Origin: Paenibacillus sp. BIC5C1
Lineage (GTDB): Bacteria > Bacillota > Bacilli > Paenibacillales > Paenibacillaceae
NCBI RefSeq assembly: GCF_032399705.1
Contig: NZ_CP135922.1
Coordinates: 868,001-932,000, forward strand
Reading direction: 5' to 3'
DNA length: 64,000 nucleotides
Part shown: positions 18,214-27,552 of the stretch, piece after piece
Layout of the letters: the number at the start of each line of letters is the position of its first letter
Numbering within the stretch: position 1 is the stretch's first letter
The notes under the pieces: model-generated
What the model saw: the letters and a program-made list of their open reading frames with translations, nothing else
Told to the model about the DNA's origin: nothing
The model's database searches: none
Translations under genes and position numbers: made by a program

Positions 18214-19599
18214 ATGAGTAAGCTTGAATCTGTAGATACGTTAGTTATTGGATCAGGTCCGGGAGGATATGTGGCGGCGCTGCGTTCTTCGCAATTGGGG
18301 ATGAAGACGGCAATCGTTGAACGTAAACAGCTCGGCGGGGTCTGCACGCATGTGGGTTGCATACCATCCAAAGCATTAATTGCGGAATCACATCGCTATG
18401 ATTTGTTCAGACAGTTCAATCAAGCTGGCGCAGAAGCGACATTTAGGATTGCACAGGATTTTAAACAGGGGGTTGTGAATAAACAGGCAGGTGGCGTCCA
18501 CTATTTGTTAAAAACTGCGGGTGTGACCATTCTCGAAGGAAATGCCAGTCTGGTGGATGAGCACACAGCTCTGATTCAGCAAACTGGACAGGAGCAAAAC
18601 ATCTCTTTTAAAAACCTCATACTGGCAACGGGATCTCGCCCGATTGAGCTGCCAGCATTTCCAGTTGGAGGTCGTATCTTGTCTTCCACAGAAGCACTGT
18701 CTTTGTCTGAGGTTCCGAGTAGTCTGGTTGTTATCGGCGGAGGATATATTGGTGTGGAGCTTGGACAGATGTATGCCAAATTCGGAACAAAGGTAACGAT
18801 TCTCGAGGGTGGAGCACAAGTATTGCCCGGATTCGAGGCGGAACTTACAGCACCTGTAGTCAAACAATTGAAGGCGGACGGCATCCACATCGTAACCGGA
18901 GCAATTGCTGAAAAGGTGGAGCAGAATGCTGATTCCATTACACTGCATTATTCGAAAAATCAGGAGCAGTACCAGGTTACGGCAGAATATGTATTGGTCA
19001 CAATCGGCAGGAAACCCAATACAGACGGCCAGTTAGGATTGGAACGCATAGGCGTGTCCGTAACGAATAAGGGACTGATTGAGACGGATGAACAGTGCAG
19101 GACGGTTATTCCGCACATTTATGCCATTGGAGATATTACGGCTGGTCCGGCACTCGCTCACAAGGCGTCCTATGAAGCCAAAGTAGCAGCAGAGGCCATT
19201 GCGGGTCTTACCTCCAAAGTGGATTACAAGGTGATTCCGCTTGTCGTCTTTTCGGATCCGGAGCTATCCAGTGTTGGAGTAAGTGAGACTGAAGCCAAAG
19301 CACAGGCCATTCCGGTGATTATCGGAAAATCTTCTTTTGGGATCAACGGAAGAGCATTGGCATTAAGGGAGACCGAAGGATTTGTGAAAATAGTGGCTGA
19401 CCCGACCTCGGGAATTGTCATTGGTGCGCAAATCGTTGGCGTGGAGGCATCCACACTGATATCGGAGATCGCACTTGCAATTGAAATGGGTGCAACCGTG
19501 GAGGATCTGGCCATGACCATTCACCCTCATCCCACTTTGGGAGAAGTGATCATGGAGGCTGCCGAGAACGCGGTCACCAAAATGAAAAAGCAAAAATAG
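18214..19599 (+). CDS. Dihydrolipoyl dehydrogenase-like flavoprotein
   Basis: FAD- and NAD-dependent disulfide oxidoreductase, 461 residues, the usual length. FAD-binding G-S-G-P-G-G-Y near residue 14, redox Cys44 and Cys49 (C-T-H-V-G-C), NAD-binding G-G-G-Y-I-G-V-E near 177, second FAD motif near 305 (Y-A-I-G-D), and the C-terminal catalytic pair His439/Glu444 in HPHPTLGE are all present. The Cys motif has Thr-His where most Lpd have Leu-Asn. It is not next to E1/E2 genes; instead it leads an operon with an HlyD-like protein and an ABC-2 permease under TetR control, which suggests a stress or export-linked redox role rather than pyruvate dehydrogenase. Confidence 0.88.
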   Translation: MSKLESVDTLVIGSGPGGYVAALRSSQLGMKTAIVERKQLGGVCTHVGCIPSKALIAESHRYDLFRQFNQAGAEATFRIAQDFKQGVVNKQAGGVHYLLKTAGVTILEGNASLVDEHTALIQQTGQEQNISFKNLILATGSRPIELPAFPVGGRILSSTEALSLSEVPSSLVVIGGGYIGVELGQMYAKFGTKVTILEGGAQVLPGFEAELTAPVVKQLKADGIHIVTGAIAEKVEQNADSITLHYSKNQEQYQVTAEYVLVTIGRKPNTDGQLGLERIGVSVTNKGLIETDEQCRTVIPHIYAIGDITAGPALAHKASYEAKVAAEAIAGLTSKVDYKVIPLVVFSDPELSSVGVSETEAKAQAIPVIIGKSSFGINGRALALRETEGFVKIVADPTSGIVIGAQIVGVEASTLISEIALAIEMGATVEDLAMTIHPHPTLGEVIMEAAENAVTKMKKQK

Positions 19600-19647
19600 T
19601 CAACAAATTTGACTATACACGAAGATTGGGAATGGGAGAGAAAAAGC

Positions 19648-20280
19648 ATGAAGTTAAAAGCAGGTTTGTACATCGGAATTGCGGTGGTATTCATTGTTGG
19701 AGGTTCACTTCTGGCTGTTAAGGGCAAGGATGCTGTAAGTCAGGCCGAGAGCAGGAAACAAGGCTTACTTGAGGCAGAGCAAACGACATTGTTTTATCAG
19801 AATAGTCCTGGGGCGATTATAGAGGCTGGTGCATCTGCAGGGGACTCCGTGAAAGAGGGAGAGGTGCTGTTCAAAGTGAAATCAACTGGGGAAGGAGATG
19901 TGGATGTACTCGCACCGTATGATGGTTTGGTCGACCGCGTTACTGTGAAGCAGGGAGATCAGGTACAAGCAGGCGTGCCGCTGGCGGTTCTGCAAAAAAA
20001 TAATTACTATACGGATCTCTATATCCAGGAAAGTGAAATCCAAAAGCTTGAAGTGAATCAAAGCATTGATGTTCATTTTCCGTACTTGGATCAGCCAACA
20101 CACATGAGCGGGGTGGTTACGTCCATCTCATCTGCCCCACAATTCGCGAGCTTGCGCATGTCACGAGAAAAGGGGCAAGCCGATCTAAGTATGTTTTTGG
20201 TCCGAATATCGATGGATTCAAGTGCTGATTTGCTTCCGGGGATGACAGCAGAGGTGAAACTTGATGAAATCACTGATTGA
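19648..20280 (+). CDS. HlyD-like membrane fusion / lipoyl-hairpin protein
   Basis: A 210-residue protein with one N-terminal membrane anchor (about 5-25) and an extracellular part containing a biotinyl-lipoyl-like barrel (about 75-130; motifs V-K-E-G-E-V-L-F and D-G-L-V-D-R-V-T-V-K-Q-G-D) plus a beta-barrel end. No coiled-coil hairpin, so it is a short adaptor of the Gram-positive type. GGGAGAG lies 7 bases before ATG 19648; the frame's earlier ATG at 19609 lacks a site. The end overlaps the permease gene by 17 bases, so the two are translated together. Role: periplasm-side adaptor for the permease (inference). Confidence 0.8.
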   Translation: MKLKAGLYIGIAVVFIVGGSLLAVKGKDAVSQAESRKQGLLEAEQTTLFYQNSPGAIIEAGASAGDSVKEGEVLFKVKSTGEGDVDVLAPYDGLVDRVTVKQGDQVQAGVPLAVLQKNNYYTDLYIQESEIQKLEVNQSIDVHFPYLDQPTHMSGVVTSISSAPQFASLRMSREKGQADLSMFLVRISMDSSADLLPGMTAEVKLDEITD

Positions 20281-21436
20281 CGAGTGGAAGTACGTATCGG
20301 GAAGTAAGTATGTTCGATTGATTTTTATCGGCCCGCTTATTGCAGCCTTATTCTTTGGTTTAATGTTCTCGCAGAATCAAATTAGTAAATCGCCAGTTGT
20401 GATCATTGATGAGGATCATAGCGAATATTCACGGCAGTTGATCTCCAAAATAAATGCCTCGCAATATATGAGCGTCAAAAGTGTATATGCGAGCCGAATG
20501 AGTCCGGAAACATTACTTGCTAACGAGCAGGCAGTAGCAGTCATTATGCTTCCCGATCAATTGGGATTACGTCAACAGCAGGGAAAATCGACGAATATCG
20601 GCATCTTGATGGATAACACAATGCCTTCGGGGCTAACCGGAATTCGGACCGCGATTCAGGAGATCATCCAGACGGAAAATATGACCCTTTCCATGACACG
20701 TCTGATTCAGAAAGGGATGGATGCCGAAACAGCTAAAGGAATCGTATCGCCGTTATCCCTTCAACAGCGGATGCTGTTTAATCCAACCACCAGTTATGTC
20801 GGTTTTATGGTGCTAGGATTTGTAAATATCGTAGTATTGATGATTACGACAAGCGCAGCAGGGTCGATTGCACCTCGGCTTCGTCAGGAAGGGAAACTGT
20901 TTGCAAACGGAACGTCACCTTTCCAGCTATGGATTCGGTGTGTACCCTACACTGTGTTGAGTTCGATTTCGCTGCTTCTATCCTATGGATTGTTAAAGCA
21001 AGTAGGGGGGATGCGGTTTGAAGCTGAGCCTTATCTTTTTATCATTCCACTCGTTATTTATGCCTTTGCCTTGTCGCTTCTGGGTATGTTGATTGGATAC
21101 ACAGCCAAAGACATATCGAAAGTAAGCCTACGAACCAGCTTTGTGTTGTATCCGTCCTTTCTAGCTACGGGAATTCAACTAACGCCGCTGGCATTTCCAG
21201 AACCGTTCCAAATTTTCGCTTGGGCACTACCCATGAACTGGCTTAACCGCCTGATTCGTGGAATGGCTTTTCGGGACGGAGCGCTTACAGCCTACAGTCT
21301 GGAGTTGGGGGCATTGCTAATTATTATTGGCGTCGTGTCCTTGCTCATGGGGTTACTGTTTTTGCGTGAAGGGAACAAAGTGTCTCCCAGCCGTGAACCA
21401 CTTTTGAATGCAGATATATTGCCGAGCAGCAGTTAA
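20264..21436 (+). CDS. ABC-2 type transporter permease
   Basis: Exporter membrane subunit of 390 residues. One N-terminal membrane helix (about 18-38), a large extracellular domain of about 130 residues, then five to six helices from residue 180 on, as in ABC-2 permeases of the YhgE/DrrB/YbhR class. GAGGTG precedes the ATG at 20264, inside the end of the HlyD-like gene. No ATP-binding cassette gene lies in this operon, so the permease must borrow an ATPase encoded elsewhere or function differently. Substrate unknown; the TetR regulator suggests a toxic or hydrophobic compound. Confidence 0.8.
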   Translation: MKSLIDEWKYVSGSKYVRLIFIGPLIAALFFGLMFSQNQISKSPVVIIDEDHSEYSRQLISKINASQYMSVKSVYASRMSPETLLANEQAVAVIMLPDQLGLRQQQGKSTNIGILMDNTMPSGLTGIRTAIQEIIQTENMTLSMTRLIQKGMDAETAKGIVSPLSLQQRMLFNPTTSYVGFMVLGFVNIVVLMITTSAAGSIAPRLRQEGKLFANGTSPFQLWIRCVPYTVLSSISLLLSYGLLKQVGGMRFEAEPYLFIIPLVIYAFALSLLGMLIGYTAKDISKVSLRTSFVLYPSFLATGIQLTPLAFPEPFQIFAWALPMNWLNRLIRGMAFRDGALTAYSLELGALLIIIGVVSLLMGLLFLREGNKVSPSREPLLNADILPSSS

Positions 21437-21464
21437 ATGAAAAGATAAGCAGTGAAACGAAAAC

Positions 21465-21502
21465 AGACGCACGGGAATCATTCCTGATGCGTCTTTCTGT
21501 TT
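21465..21502 (+). terminator. Terminator after lpd operon
   Basis: AGACGCA (21465-21471) pairs with TGCGTCT (21488-21494), with an inner GGGAAT/ATTCC pairing, followed by a T-rich tail. Confidence 0.75.
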
Positions 21503-21534
21503 AGTTACCGCAGATGACTTATAAAGATAAAGGT

Positions 21535-21554
21535 CCTTCTAGCGAAGGTTTTTT
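21535..21554 (+). terminator. Small hairpin with T run upstream of DUF4317 gene
   Basis: CCTTC (21535-21539) and GAAGG (21544-21548) close a 4-base loop, followed by six T residues. It is either a second terminator for the lpd operon or an attenuator before the next gene. Confidence 0.45.
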
Positions 21555-21606
21555 ATATCGTTTATACTTGTAAGGCCAATTTACTTGAGGAGTTGTCTAA
21601 CGAATC

Positions 21607-22779
21607 ATGAATAAAAAAGAAGTCGCGCATATACGCAAACAGTTTAAGATGGATCATGATCTACTGAATATTTACGATATTCTCAACGTGTATATTACAA
21701 AAGAAACGAACGAGATTTATCATTGGGAGCGACATCCGTTTGAACTGGTGGATAGAGAGAAGCAGGAGCTGTACATGGGCAATTTCAAAAAATTGCTGAC
21801 AGGCGAGCTGGATCAGAAATTGTTTGAGCTGAGGTTCCAGGAGCAAGCGGAGGAGCCGGCTCAGGTGATGCTTCACCAAGCATTGGTAACAGGAGATCCG
21901 GAGGAGTGGCAGGACCTGATGCTTCTGTTGGTGGAACGAATGTTGGCAGATGCCAAGTATGAACGGGATATGGTGGTCACGTTTGTTCGTGGACAGTATT
22001 ACTTGCCTACCAAGGCTCGAAACGATGAAGCGGAAGAGAGCGAGAAAAACGAAGTGTTCGCACATCCATTCATTCTGTGCAGTGTGAATTCCACGGAGAA
22101 GCAGCGGAAAACACTTTTGTTTGATTACGTGGAGAGAGAATTTAAGTACAATGTCATTGTAGATCCAGTTGTCAAATTAAGCACGCCAGAGCAAGGGTTT
22201 CTGTACCCCAGCGTGACGGACAACTACTCCGATGTAAACCGTGTTCTGTATTGCACGGGAAAATCCAATTTCCCGGACCCGCATTTTGTTGAAAATGTGT
22301 TGAATGGAGAAAGGTCTGTGACAGCACTGGAAGAACGGGCGATCTTCGAAGATATCGTGAAGGAAGTTGCCGGTGAACAGCTCGACTCAGCCACAATTGC
22401 ACATGTGTACGAGGAGATCAACCGGGTTATCGAAATTAACGAAGAGTCACATGAAGAAGAACCTCCGAAGCTGGATTATAAAGATCTGGAACGTGTGCTG
22501 ACCGCAAGCGGTGTAGAGGATCTGACATCGGAGAAAGTGGAACGTGCATTTGAAACCATCGTCGACAACAAGAATTATGAAATGAAAGCGACCAGTGTTA
22601 TGCCGAAGTTTACATCCAAGTCCATTAAGATTGAAACCAAAGTGGCTACGATTTCGGTTAGCCCACAAGACTTGAGATATGTGAAACAAGTAAATTTTCA
22701 AGGCAGACGGTGTATCATGATTGAAGTGGATGAAGATGTTGTAATTGAAGGGTTTACGCTTACGACAGAGGTACTGTAG
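21607..22779 (+). CDS. DUF4317 family protein
   Basis: A 390-residue soluble, acidic protein of unknown function. The opening M-N-K-K-E-V-x-x-I-R-K-Q-F and the Y-x-x-N/T-x-x-I-Y motif match the Firmicute DUF4317 family from recall. It has no signal peptide or membrane segment; the C-terminal half is Glu-rich and ends in a domain with the Val-x-x-Val-x-F-x-G-R-R-C motif. GAGGAG lies about 14 bases before the ATG. It is monocistronic between terminators. Nothing in the context suggests a role. Confidence 0.7.
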   Translation: MNKKEVAHIRKQFKMDHDLLNIYDILNVYITKETNEIYHWERHPFELVDREKQELYMGNFKKLLTGELDQKLFELRFQEQAEEPAQVMLHQALVTGDPEEWQDLMLLLVERMLADAKYERDMVVTFVRGQYYLPTKARNDEAEESEKNEVFAHPFILCSVNSTEKQRKTLLFDYVEREFKYNVIVDPVVKLSTPEQGFLYPSVTDNYSDVNRVLYCTGKSNFPDPHFVENVLNGERSVTALEERAIFEDIVKEVAGEQLDSATIAHVYEEINRVIEINEESHEEEPPKLDYKDLERVLTASGVEDLTSEKVERAFETIVDNKNYEMKATSVMPKFTSKSIKIETKVATISVSPQDLRYVKQVNFQGRRCIMIEVDEDVVIEGFTLTTEVL

Positions 22780-22815
22780 TTGCATGGTAATGAAACTAAA
22801 CATTTCAGTTCAAAG

Positions 22816-22853
22816 AAGACGCTCGAGACTCGCTCCCGAAGCGTCTTTAATTT
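22816..22853 (+). terminator. Terminator between DUF4317 and AraC genes
   Basis: AAGACGC (22816-22822) pairs with GCGTCTT (22841-22847), followed by TTAATTT. It lies between two converging genes and may act both ways. Confidence 0.6.
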
Positions 22854-22884
22854 GCCTATAAACTCTATCGCACATATCCCTCCC

Positions 22885-23829
22885 CTACATCCACCCTGTA
22901 ATCTCCAAAATGGAGGCTTTCGCAGATTGCACTTCGGACTGTGCACCTTTGCGCCATTCTTTCGGCGATTTACCCATAAGTTTGGAGAAGCAACGATTGA
23001 AGCTGGAAATGGACTGAAAACCGACTTGTTCAGAGATGGAAAGAATGGAAGCGTCCGTGCTTTTTAATTGCTTGCAGGCTTCTTCAATCCGGGTGCTGTT
23101 CAGGAAATCCAGAGGTGCGGTTCCCATAATGTCATGAAATTTCCTGCGAAAATGTGTGGTGCTCAGATGGCACAGATCAGCGAGATAATCGATGGTTATG
23201 GGCGACATATAGTTTTTGGTGATATACTCCAGCACCGGAGAAATAACAAGATCACCTTTTAGATTATGCTGCGTTTCTTGATCTGCCAAAGGTTCATTCC
23301 GGGAATGGATTCGCAGGAGTTCGATATAAAGGGATAACAATAGGCCATAGGCGCTTTCCTGATAAAGAGGATTTTTCTGCTTCAATTCTTCTACGACAGA
23401 TGTCGCAAGGTTATAAATCTTCGGATGTTCCTCCCTGTTTAAAATGCAGTTCAATCCCTTAATTGCCTTCAAATTGGGCTGAAAGTTACTGTAGGCACTG
23501 TTCTTAAACGACTGTTGAAAGAGGTCCTCGGGCGAGAAGAAGAGATAAGACCATAAGCTGGCTTCATTGGGTGTACTATATGTTGTATGAGGAAGATATC
23601 TGGGGATAAAGGTTACGTCACCGGCTTTAAAAGGTACCGATTCACCTTTGATCTCCATAATGCCGCTATCCGAATGGCAAATGCCAATCTCCAGATGGTT
23701 GTGGAAATGAAGATGTTCACTTTTGATATCGGAGATCTTCCAACGTTCACCGCTTAGCAGCAGAATAGGAAAGTGGATCGGCAAGCTGTAGTGGCGATAT
23801 TCAATAATGGGCTGCTTTTTTCTGGGCAC
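22885..23829 (-). CDS. AraC family transcription regulator with cupin sensor
   Basis: A 314-residue regulator. The N-terminal cupin-like ligand domain (about 10-150) has the motif H-N-H-L-E-I-G near 44 and the P-x-x-x-H-T pair; the C-terminal pair of helix-turn-helices (about 200-300) carries I-D-Y-L-A-D-L-C-H-L-S and I-S-E-Q-V-G-F-Q-S-I-S-S-F-N-R-C-F. Such regulators usually activate adjacent sugar genes. It is divergent from GH105 and GH112, about 170 bp away, so it is the likely activator of that pair, sensing a rhamnogalacturonan-derived sugar. Confidence 0.88.
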   Translation of the reverse strand: MPRKKQPIIEYRHYSLPIHFPILLLSGERWKISDIKSEHLHFHNHLEIGICHSDSGIMEIKGESVPFKAGDVTFIPRYLPHTTYSTPNEASLWSYLFFSPEDLFQQSFKNSAYSNFQPNLKAIKGLNCILNREEHPKIYNLATSVVEELKQKNPLYQESAYGLLLSLYIELLRIHSRNEPLADQETQHNLKGDLVISPVLEYITKNYMSPITIDYLADLCHLSTTHFRRKFHDIMGTAPLDFLNSTRIEEACKQLKSTDASILSISEQVGFQSISSFNRCFSKLMGKSPKEWRKGAQSEVQSAKASILEITGWM

Positions 23830-23923
23830 ATTCGATAACTCCCATTCATAAATGATTGAAATTGCGCAGTTTTGTTGCGAATATGCTTAGATTGACACTA
23901 TTTTACTGCGTACAATGGAATAA

Positions 23924-23937
23924 GTAAAGCGTTTTCA
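23924..23937 (+). promoter_or_regulatory. cre-like site upstream of GH105
   Basis: GTAAAGCGTTTTCA matches 12 of 14 positions of the CcpA consensus, including the central CG. It lies 65 bp before the GH105 start, in the right place for carbon catabolite repression. Confidence 0.45.
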
Positions 23938-24001
23938 AACCATGGACGGACAGCTCTCAAGCACATTTGGGGGCGTGTGCGCTACGAGAGGGGAATCACC
24001 G

Positions 24002-25021
24002 ATGCTTCAAGTGAAATATGACAGGGAAGAAATTTTAAACGTTATTGATAACGTTACGAAAAAAACATTGGCGATGGATTTAACGTGGGATTGGCCTTGC
24101 GGTGTGGCATATTATGGTGTATCCAGAGCTTACCAAACGACAGGCAATCAAGAGTACTTGGACAGGCTTGTCCAATGGGCGGATGAATACATCGAGCTGG
24201 GCTTGCCGGACTGGACCGTAAATACATGTGCGATGGGCCATATGCTGATTACTTTATATGAAGAAACAGGGAACCAGAAATACTGGGATATTGTAACGAG
24301 CAAGGTGGATTATCTTCAAAATCATGCGCTTAGATTCGGAGATAACGTGCTGCAGCATACCGTATCCATTTCTAATGATTTTCCCGAGCAGGCATGGGCG
24401 GATACCTTGTTTATGGCGGCATTTTTCCTGCTCCGTGTAGGAAGCAAATTAAAGGATCAGGACATGATCCAGGATGCTCTGAATCAATATTACTGGCATA
24501 TTAAATACCTTCAAGATCCGAGCAGCGGTTTCTGGTACCACGGGTACAATAACGTTAACAAGGACCATATGTCCGGATTGTATTGGGGCAGAGCGAACGC
24601 CTGGGGCGCTTACACCATGTCACAAGTAAAACCACAGTTGAAGGACTGGTATCTATATCCACAGTGCATGGACGTGGAGTGTTCGCTGCGGGATCAACTG
24701 GCATCTCTGAAGCTCGTTCAGACAGAGAATGGCTTATGGCGGACAGTTCTGGATGATGAGGAGTCGTATGAAGAGGTGTCGGCTTCCGCCGGTATTGCAG
24801 CAGCCATGATCAATAACGGTAATCCGCTACATACCAAATATGTGCAAAAGGCATTGGAAGGCATTCTGGACAACATTAGTGAAGATGGACGTGTGCTTGG
24901 TGTATCTGGTGGTACGGCCGTGATGAAGGATCGGGATGGATATCGCAATATTCCAAAAGATTGGATTCAGGGCTGGGGTCAGGGCCTGGCACTCGCTTTC
25001 CTGTCCGACATGTTGAAATAG
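24002..25021 (+). CDS. GH105 unsaturated rhamnogalacturonyl hydrolase
   Basis: Cytosolic enzyme of 339 residues that removes unsaturated galacturonic acid from oligosaccharides made by rhamnogalacturonan lyases. It shows the GH88/GH105 alpha/alpha-barrel pattern: W-D-W-P-C-G-V-A, C-A-M-G-H-M-L near 78, A-W-A-D-T-L-F-M-A (likely catalytic Asp region), R-A-N-A-W, and W-G-Q-G at the end. The length fits YteR/YesR-type enzymes. GAGAGGGG lies 8 bases before ATG 24002; an upstream ATG at 23942 in frame has no site. It is followed after 13 bases by the GH112 gene, with which it forms an operon. Confidence 0.85.
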   Translation: MLQVKYDREEILNVIDNVTKKTLAMDLTWDWPCGVAYYGVSRAYQTTGNQEYLDRLVQWADEYIELGLPDWTVNTCAMGHMLITLYEETGNQKYWDIVTSKVDYLQNHALRFGDNVLQHTVSISNDFPEQAWADTLFMAAFFLLRVGSKLKDQDMIQDALNQYYWHIKYLQDPSSGFWYHGYNNVNKDHMSGLYWGRANAWGAYTMSQVKPQLKDWYLYPQCMDVECSLRDQLASLKLVQTENGLWRTVLDDEESYEEVSASAGIAAAMINNGNPLHTKYVQKALEGILDNISEDGRVLGVSGGTAVMKDRDGYRNIPKDWIQGWGQGLALAFLSDMLK

Positions 25022-25034
25022 GGAGGGAACCAAG

Positions 25035-27215
25035 TTGTCCAAACCAATCAAAGGCTCCTTTACGCTACCCGGCGAATCCGGTTATGAGGCACTGACTTTG
25101 GAACTTGCCGAACGGTGGGGTGCCGATGTCATTCGTGACAGTGACGGCACACAATTATCCGATGAAATTATCAATGCGGGGTATGGCATTTATTCGACCA
25201 TCTGCATCATCCGGGATCATAACGAGTGGGCATTCCGCAATCAAGATAAATTGCAGCAATGTTTTTTAATTACAAATCCGAAGGTAGCTGTACAAGATTA
25301 TGTATCGTTCTATCTGATGGAGGATTTTTTTGCTGAACAATTCAAGGTGAATGATTCGAAAGAGGCGTTTAAATATTGGCAGGTCTTTGACCGGACAACT
25401 GGGGAGGAAGTGCCAAGAGGACAGTGGAATTATGAGAGGGAATCCGGTCATGTAGTCATTACCGGCATCGTCCCTTGGCATAAATACACGGTAAGCTTCA
25501 TGGCCTATCGGATCTGGGAAGAGATCTCGATGTACAATCACACCACGAACCATTGGGACAAGGAGCATTTGATGCAAATTGATCCGATCTATTCGGAAAC
25601 GCAGACCTATCTGCTGGATTGGATGGAGAATTGGTGCCGGCAGCATCCGGAAACAACGGTGGTTCGTTTTACCTCATTATTTTATAATTTCGCATGGATC
25701 TGGGGCAGCGACGAGCGTAATCGCCATCTATTCTCGGATTGGGGATCATATGATTTTACGGTAAGTTCAAGAGCACTTGATTTGTTTGCCAAAAAATTTG
25801 GATATTCACTCTCTGCTGAGGATTTTGTGAATGGCGGCAAATATCGCGTAAGCCATATCCCGGCGCAGCAGCGCAAGCTGGACTGGATGGCATTTATCAA
25901 TGATTTTGTGATCGAATTCGGGAAAAAATTAATTGATATCGTGCATAACCACGGCAAGCTCGCGTATGTCTTCTATGATGACAGCTGGGTTGGCATGGAG
26001 CCTTACAACGACCGCTTTCAGGAGTTTGGATTCGACGGGATGATTAAATGTGTATTTTCCGGTTATGAGGCAAGAATGTGTTCAGGTGTCAACGTGGATA
26101 CTCATGAGATTCGTCTGCATCCCTACTTGTTTCCGGTTGGTTTAGGCGGACTTCCGACCTTTAAGGAGGGCGGAGATCCCACGCTGGATGCCAAAAAGTA
26201 TTGGATCAATATCAGGCGCGCTTTGCTCAGAGAGCCGATTGACCGGATTGGATTGGGTGGATATCTGCATCTGGTTGAGCCTTACCCGCACTTTTGTGAA
26301 TACATCGAGAAGATTGCGGACGAGTTCAGGGAAATAAAAGAGCTTCATCATGAAGGCAAGCCCTATCAGATTAAGACCAAGGTAGCGGTTCTGCATAGCT
26401 GGGGCAAACTAAGATCGTGGACGTTATCCGGCCACTTCCATGAAACGTATATGCATGACTTGATTCATGTAAATGAAGCCTTGTCAGGCTTACCGATTGA
26501 AGTGCAATTCATTGATTTTGAAGATATCCGTCAGGGCGTGCTGCAACATATAGACGTCGTGATTAATGCCGGCTCTGCCGGTTCAGCCTGGAGCGGCGGA
26601 GAACATTGGAATGACCACCAATGTGTGGACCTACTGACCCAATGGGTGTACGAGGGCGGTACCTTTATTGGCATCAACCAGCCATCGGCGGTAGAAGGGT
26701 ACGACAGCTTTTTCAGAATGGCACATGTTCTTGGGGTGAATGAGGATACTGGCGCCAGGGTGGTTCATGGAAAATGGACATATGAGACTCGCGATGAGCA
26801 TGGTTTGTTGCCGGAAGGGGCAAAAATAACGCCGAAGAATAATATATATCTTACCGATGGAACAGCGGCTGTGGTAGATGAAACGGATGGTATGATTACA
26901 TTGTCTGCACATGACTTTGGTAAAGGAAAAGGAATCTACCTGCCTTCATTCGAATTCAGTTGGGAGAACACAAGGTTGCTGCTGAATCTGATTCGCTTTG
27001 CAGGTCATGAATTCCATGATTCGAAGTACATTACGGATAACTTATTTACAGAGTGTACTTATTATCCGGAGAGTAAAATATTGGTCGTCATTAACAATAG
27101 TGATCAGGTTCAAACCACGACAATTGATACGGACTACGGAAAACAAACGCTCGAACTGGCTCCGTATGATACGGTCATCACCAAGATTGGTGTAACCAAA
27201 TCGATGTCCTCATAG
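25035..27215 (+). CDS. GH112 phosphorylase, probably D-galactosyl-beta-1,4-L-rhamnose phosphorylase
   Basis: A 726-residue cytosolic phosphorylase that splits a beta-galactoside with phosphate to give alpha-galactose 1-phosphate. The sequence has the typical GH112 start (G-x-F-T-L-P-G-E-S-G-Y-E), the acid region F-Y-D-D-S-W-V-G, R-L-H-P-Y-L-F-P and the L-R-S-W-T-L-S-G block. GH112 contains galacto-N-biose/lacto-N-biose phosphorylases and galactosyl-rhamnose phosphorylases; the choice here is made from the GH105 neighbour, which points to rhamnogalacturonan I with galactose side branches. Start is TTG with GGGAGGG 7 bases before it. No galactose 1-phosphate or hexosamine kinase gene lies nearby, against the galacto-N-biose pathway. 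Confidence 0.82.
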   Translation: MSKPIKGSFTLPGESGYEALTLELAERWGADVIRDSDGTQLSDEIINAGYGIYSTICIIRDHNEWAFRNQDKLQQCFLITNPKVAVQDYVSFYLMEDFFAEQFKVNDSKEAFKYWQVFDRTTGEEVPRGQWNYERESGHVVITGIVPWHKYTVSFMAYRIWEEISMYNHTTNHWDKEHLMQIDPIYSETQTYLLDWMENWCRQHPETTVVRFTSLFYNFAWIWGSDERNRHLFSDWGSYDFTVSSRALDLFAKKFGYSLSAEDFVNGGKYRVSHIPAQQRKLDWMAFINDFVIEFGKKLIDIVHNHGKLAYVFYDDSWVGMEPYNDRFQEFGFDGMIKCVFSGYEARMCSGVNVDTHEIRLHPYLFPVGLGGLPTFKEGGDPTLDAKKYWINIRRALLREPIDRIGLGGYLHLVEPYPHFCEYIEKIADEFREIKELHHEGKPYQIKTKVAVLHSWGKLRSWTLSGHFHETYMHDLIHVNEALSGLPIEVQFIDFEDIRQGVLQHIDVVINAGSAGSAWSGGEHWNDHQCVDLLTQWVYEGGTFIGINQPSAVEGYDSFFRMAHVLGVNEDTGARVVHGKWTYETRDEHGLLPEGAKITPKNNIYLTDGTAAVVDETDGMITLSAHDFGKGKGIYLPSFEFSWENTRLLLNLIRFAGHEFHDSKYITDNLFTECTYYPESKILVVINNSDQVQTTTIDTDYGKQTLELAPYDTVITKIGVTKSMSS

Positions 27216-27227
27216 AATATCTTCTGC

Positions 27228-27261
27228 ATAGACCGTTTCCTGACCAGGGAGCGGTCTATTT
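27228..27261 (+). terminator. Terminator after GH112
   Basis: ATAGACCG (27228-27235) pairs with CGGTCTAT (27252-27259). The T tail is short. From here to 27552 the DNA is A+T-rich with no gene seen. Confidence 0.6.
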
Positions 27262-27552
27262 GGGCTAAGAAGAATTTTTACTCATGAATATTTTATAATG
27301 TAAACCATAAATGCAAACCTGCTCTATGAATTAACCATGGACATTTTCCACTTCGTCTATATTACTAGGGAGGGTAATCTTTATTCAGTTGGGATGAGTT
27401 TTTATGTAGAAAGGTTCGTCTAACAACATTGGAAAACACCAACTTATGTAAAAATTTTGTAATTTATAAAAAAGGCTATTTCTCAAAATATATTAAAATA
27501 TCAAATAAATCATGTTAAATTATATGATAATTATGGAAATTGGAGGATTTAT

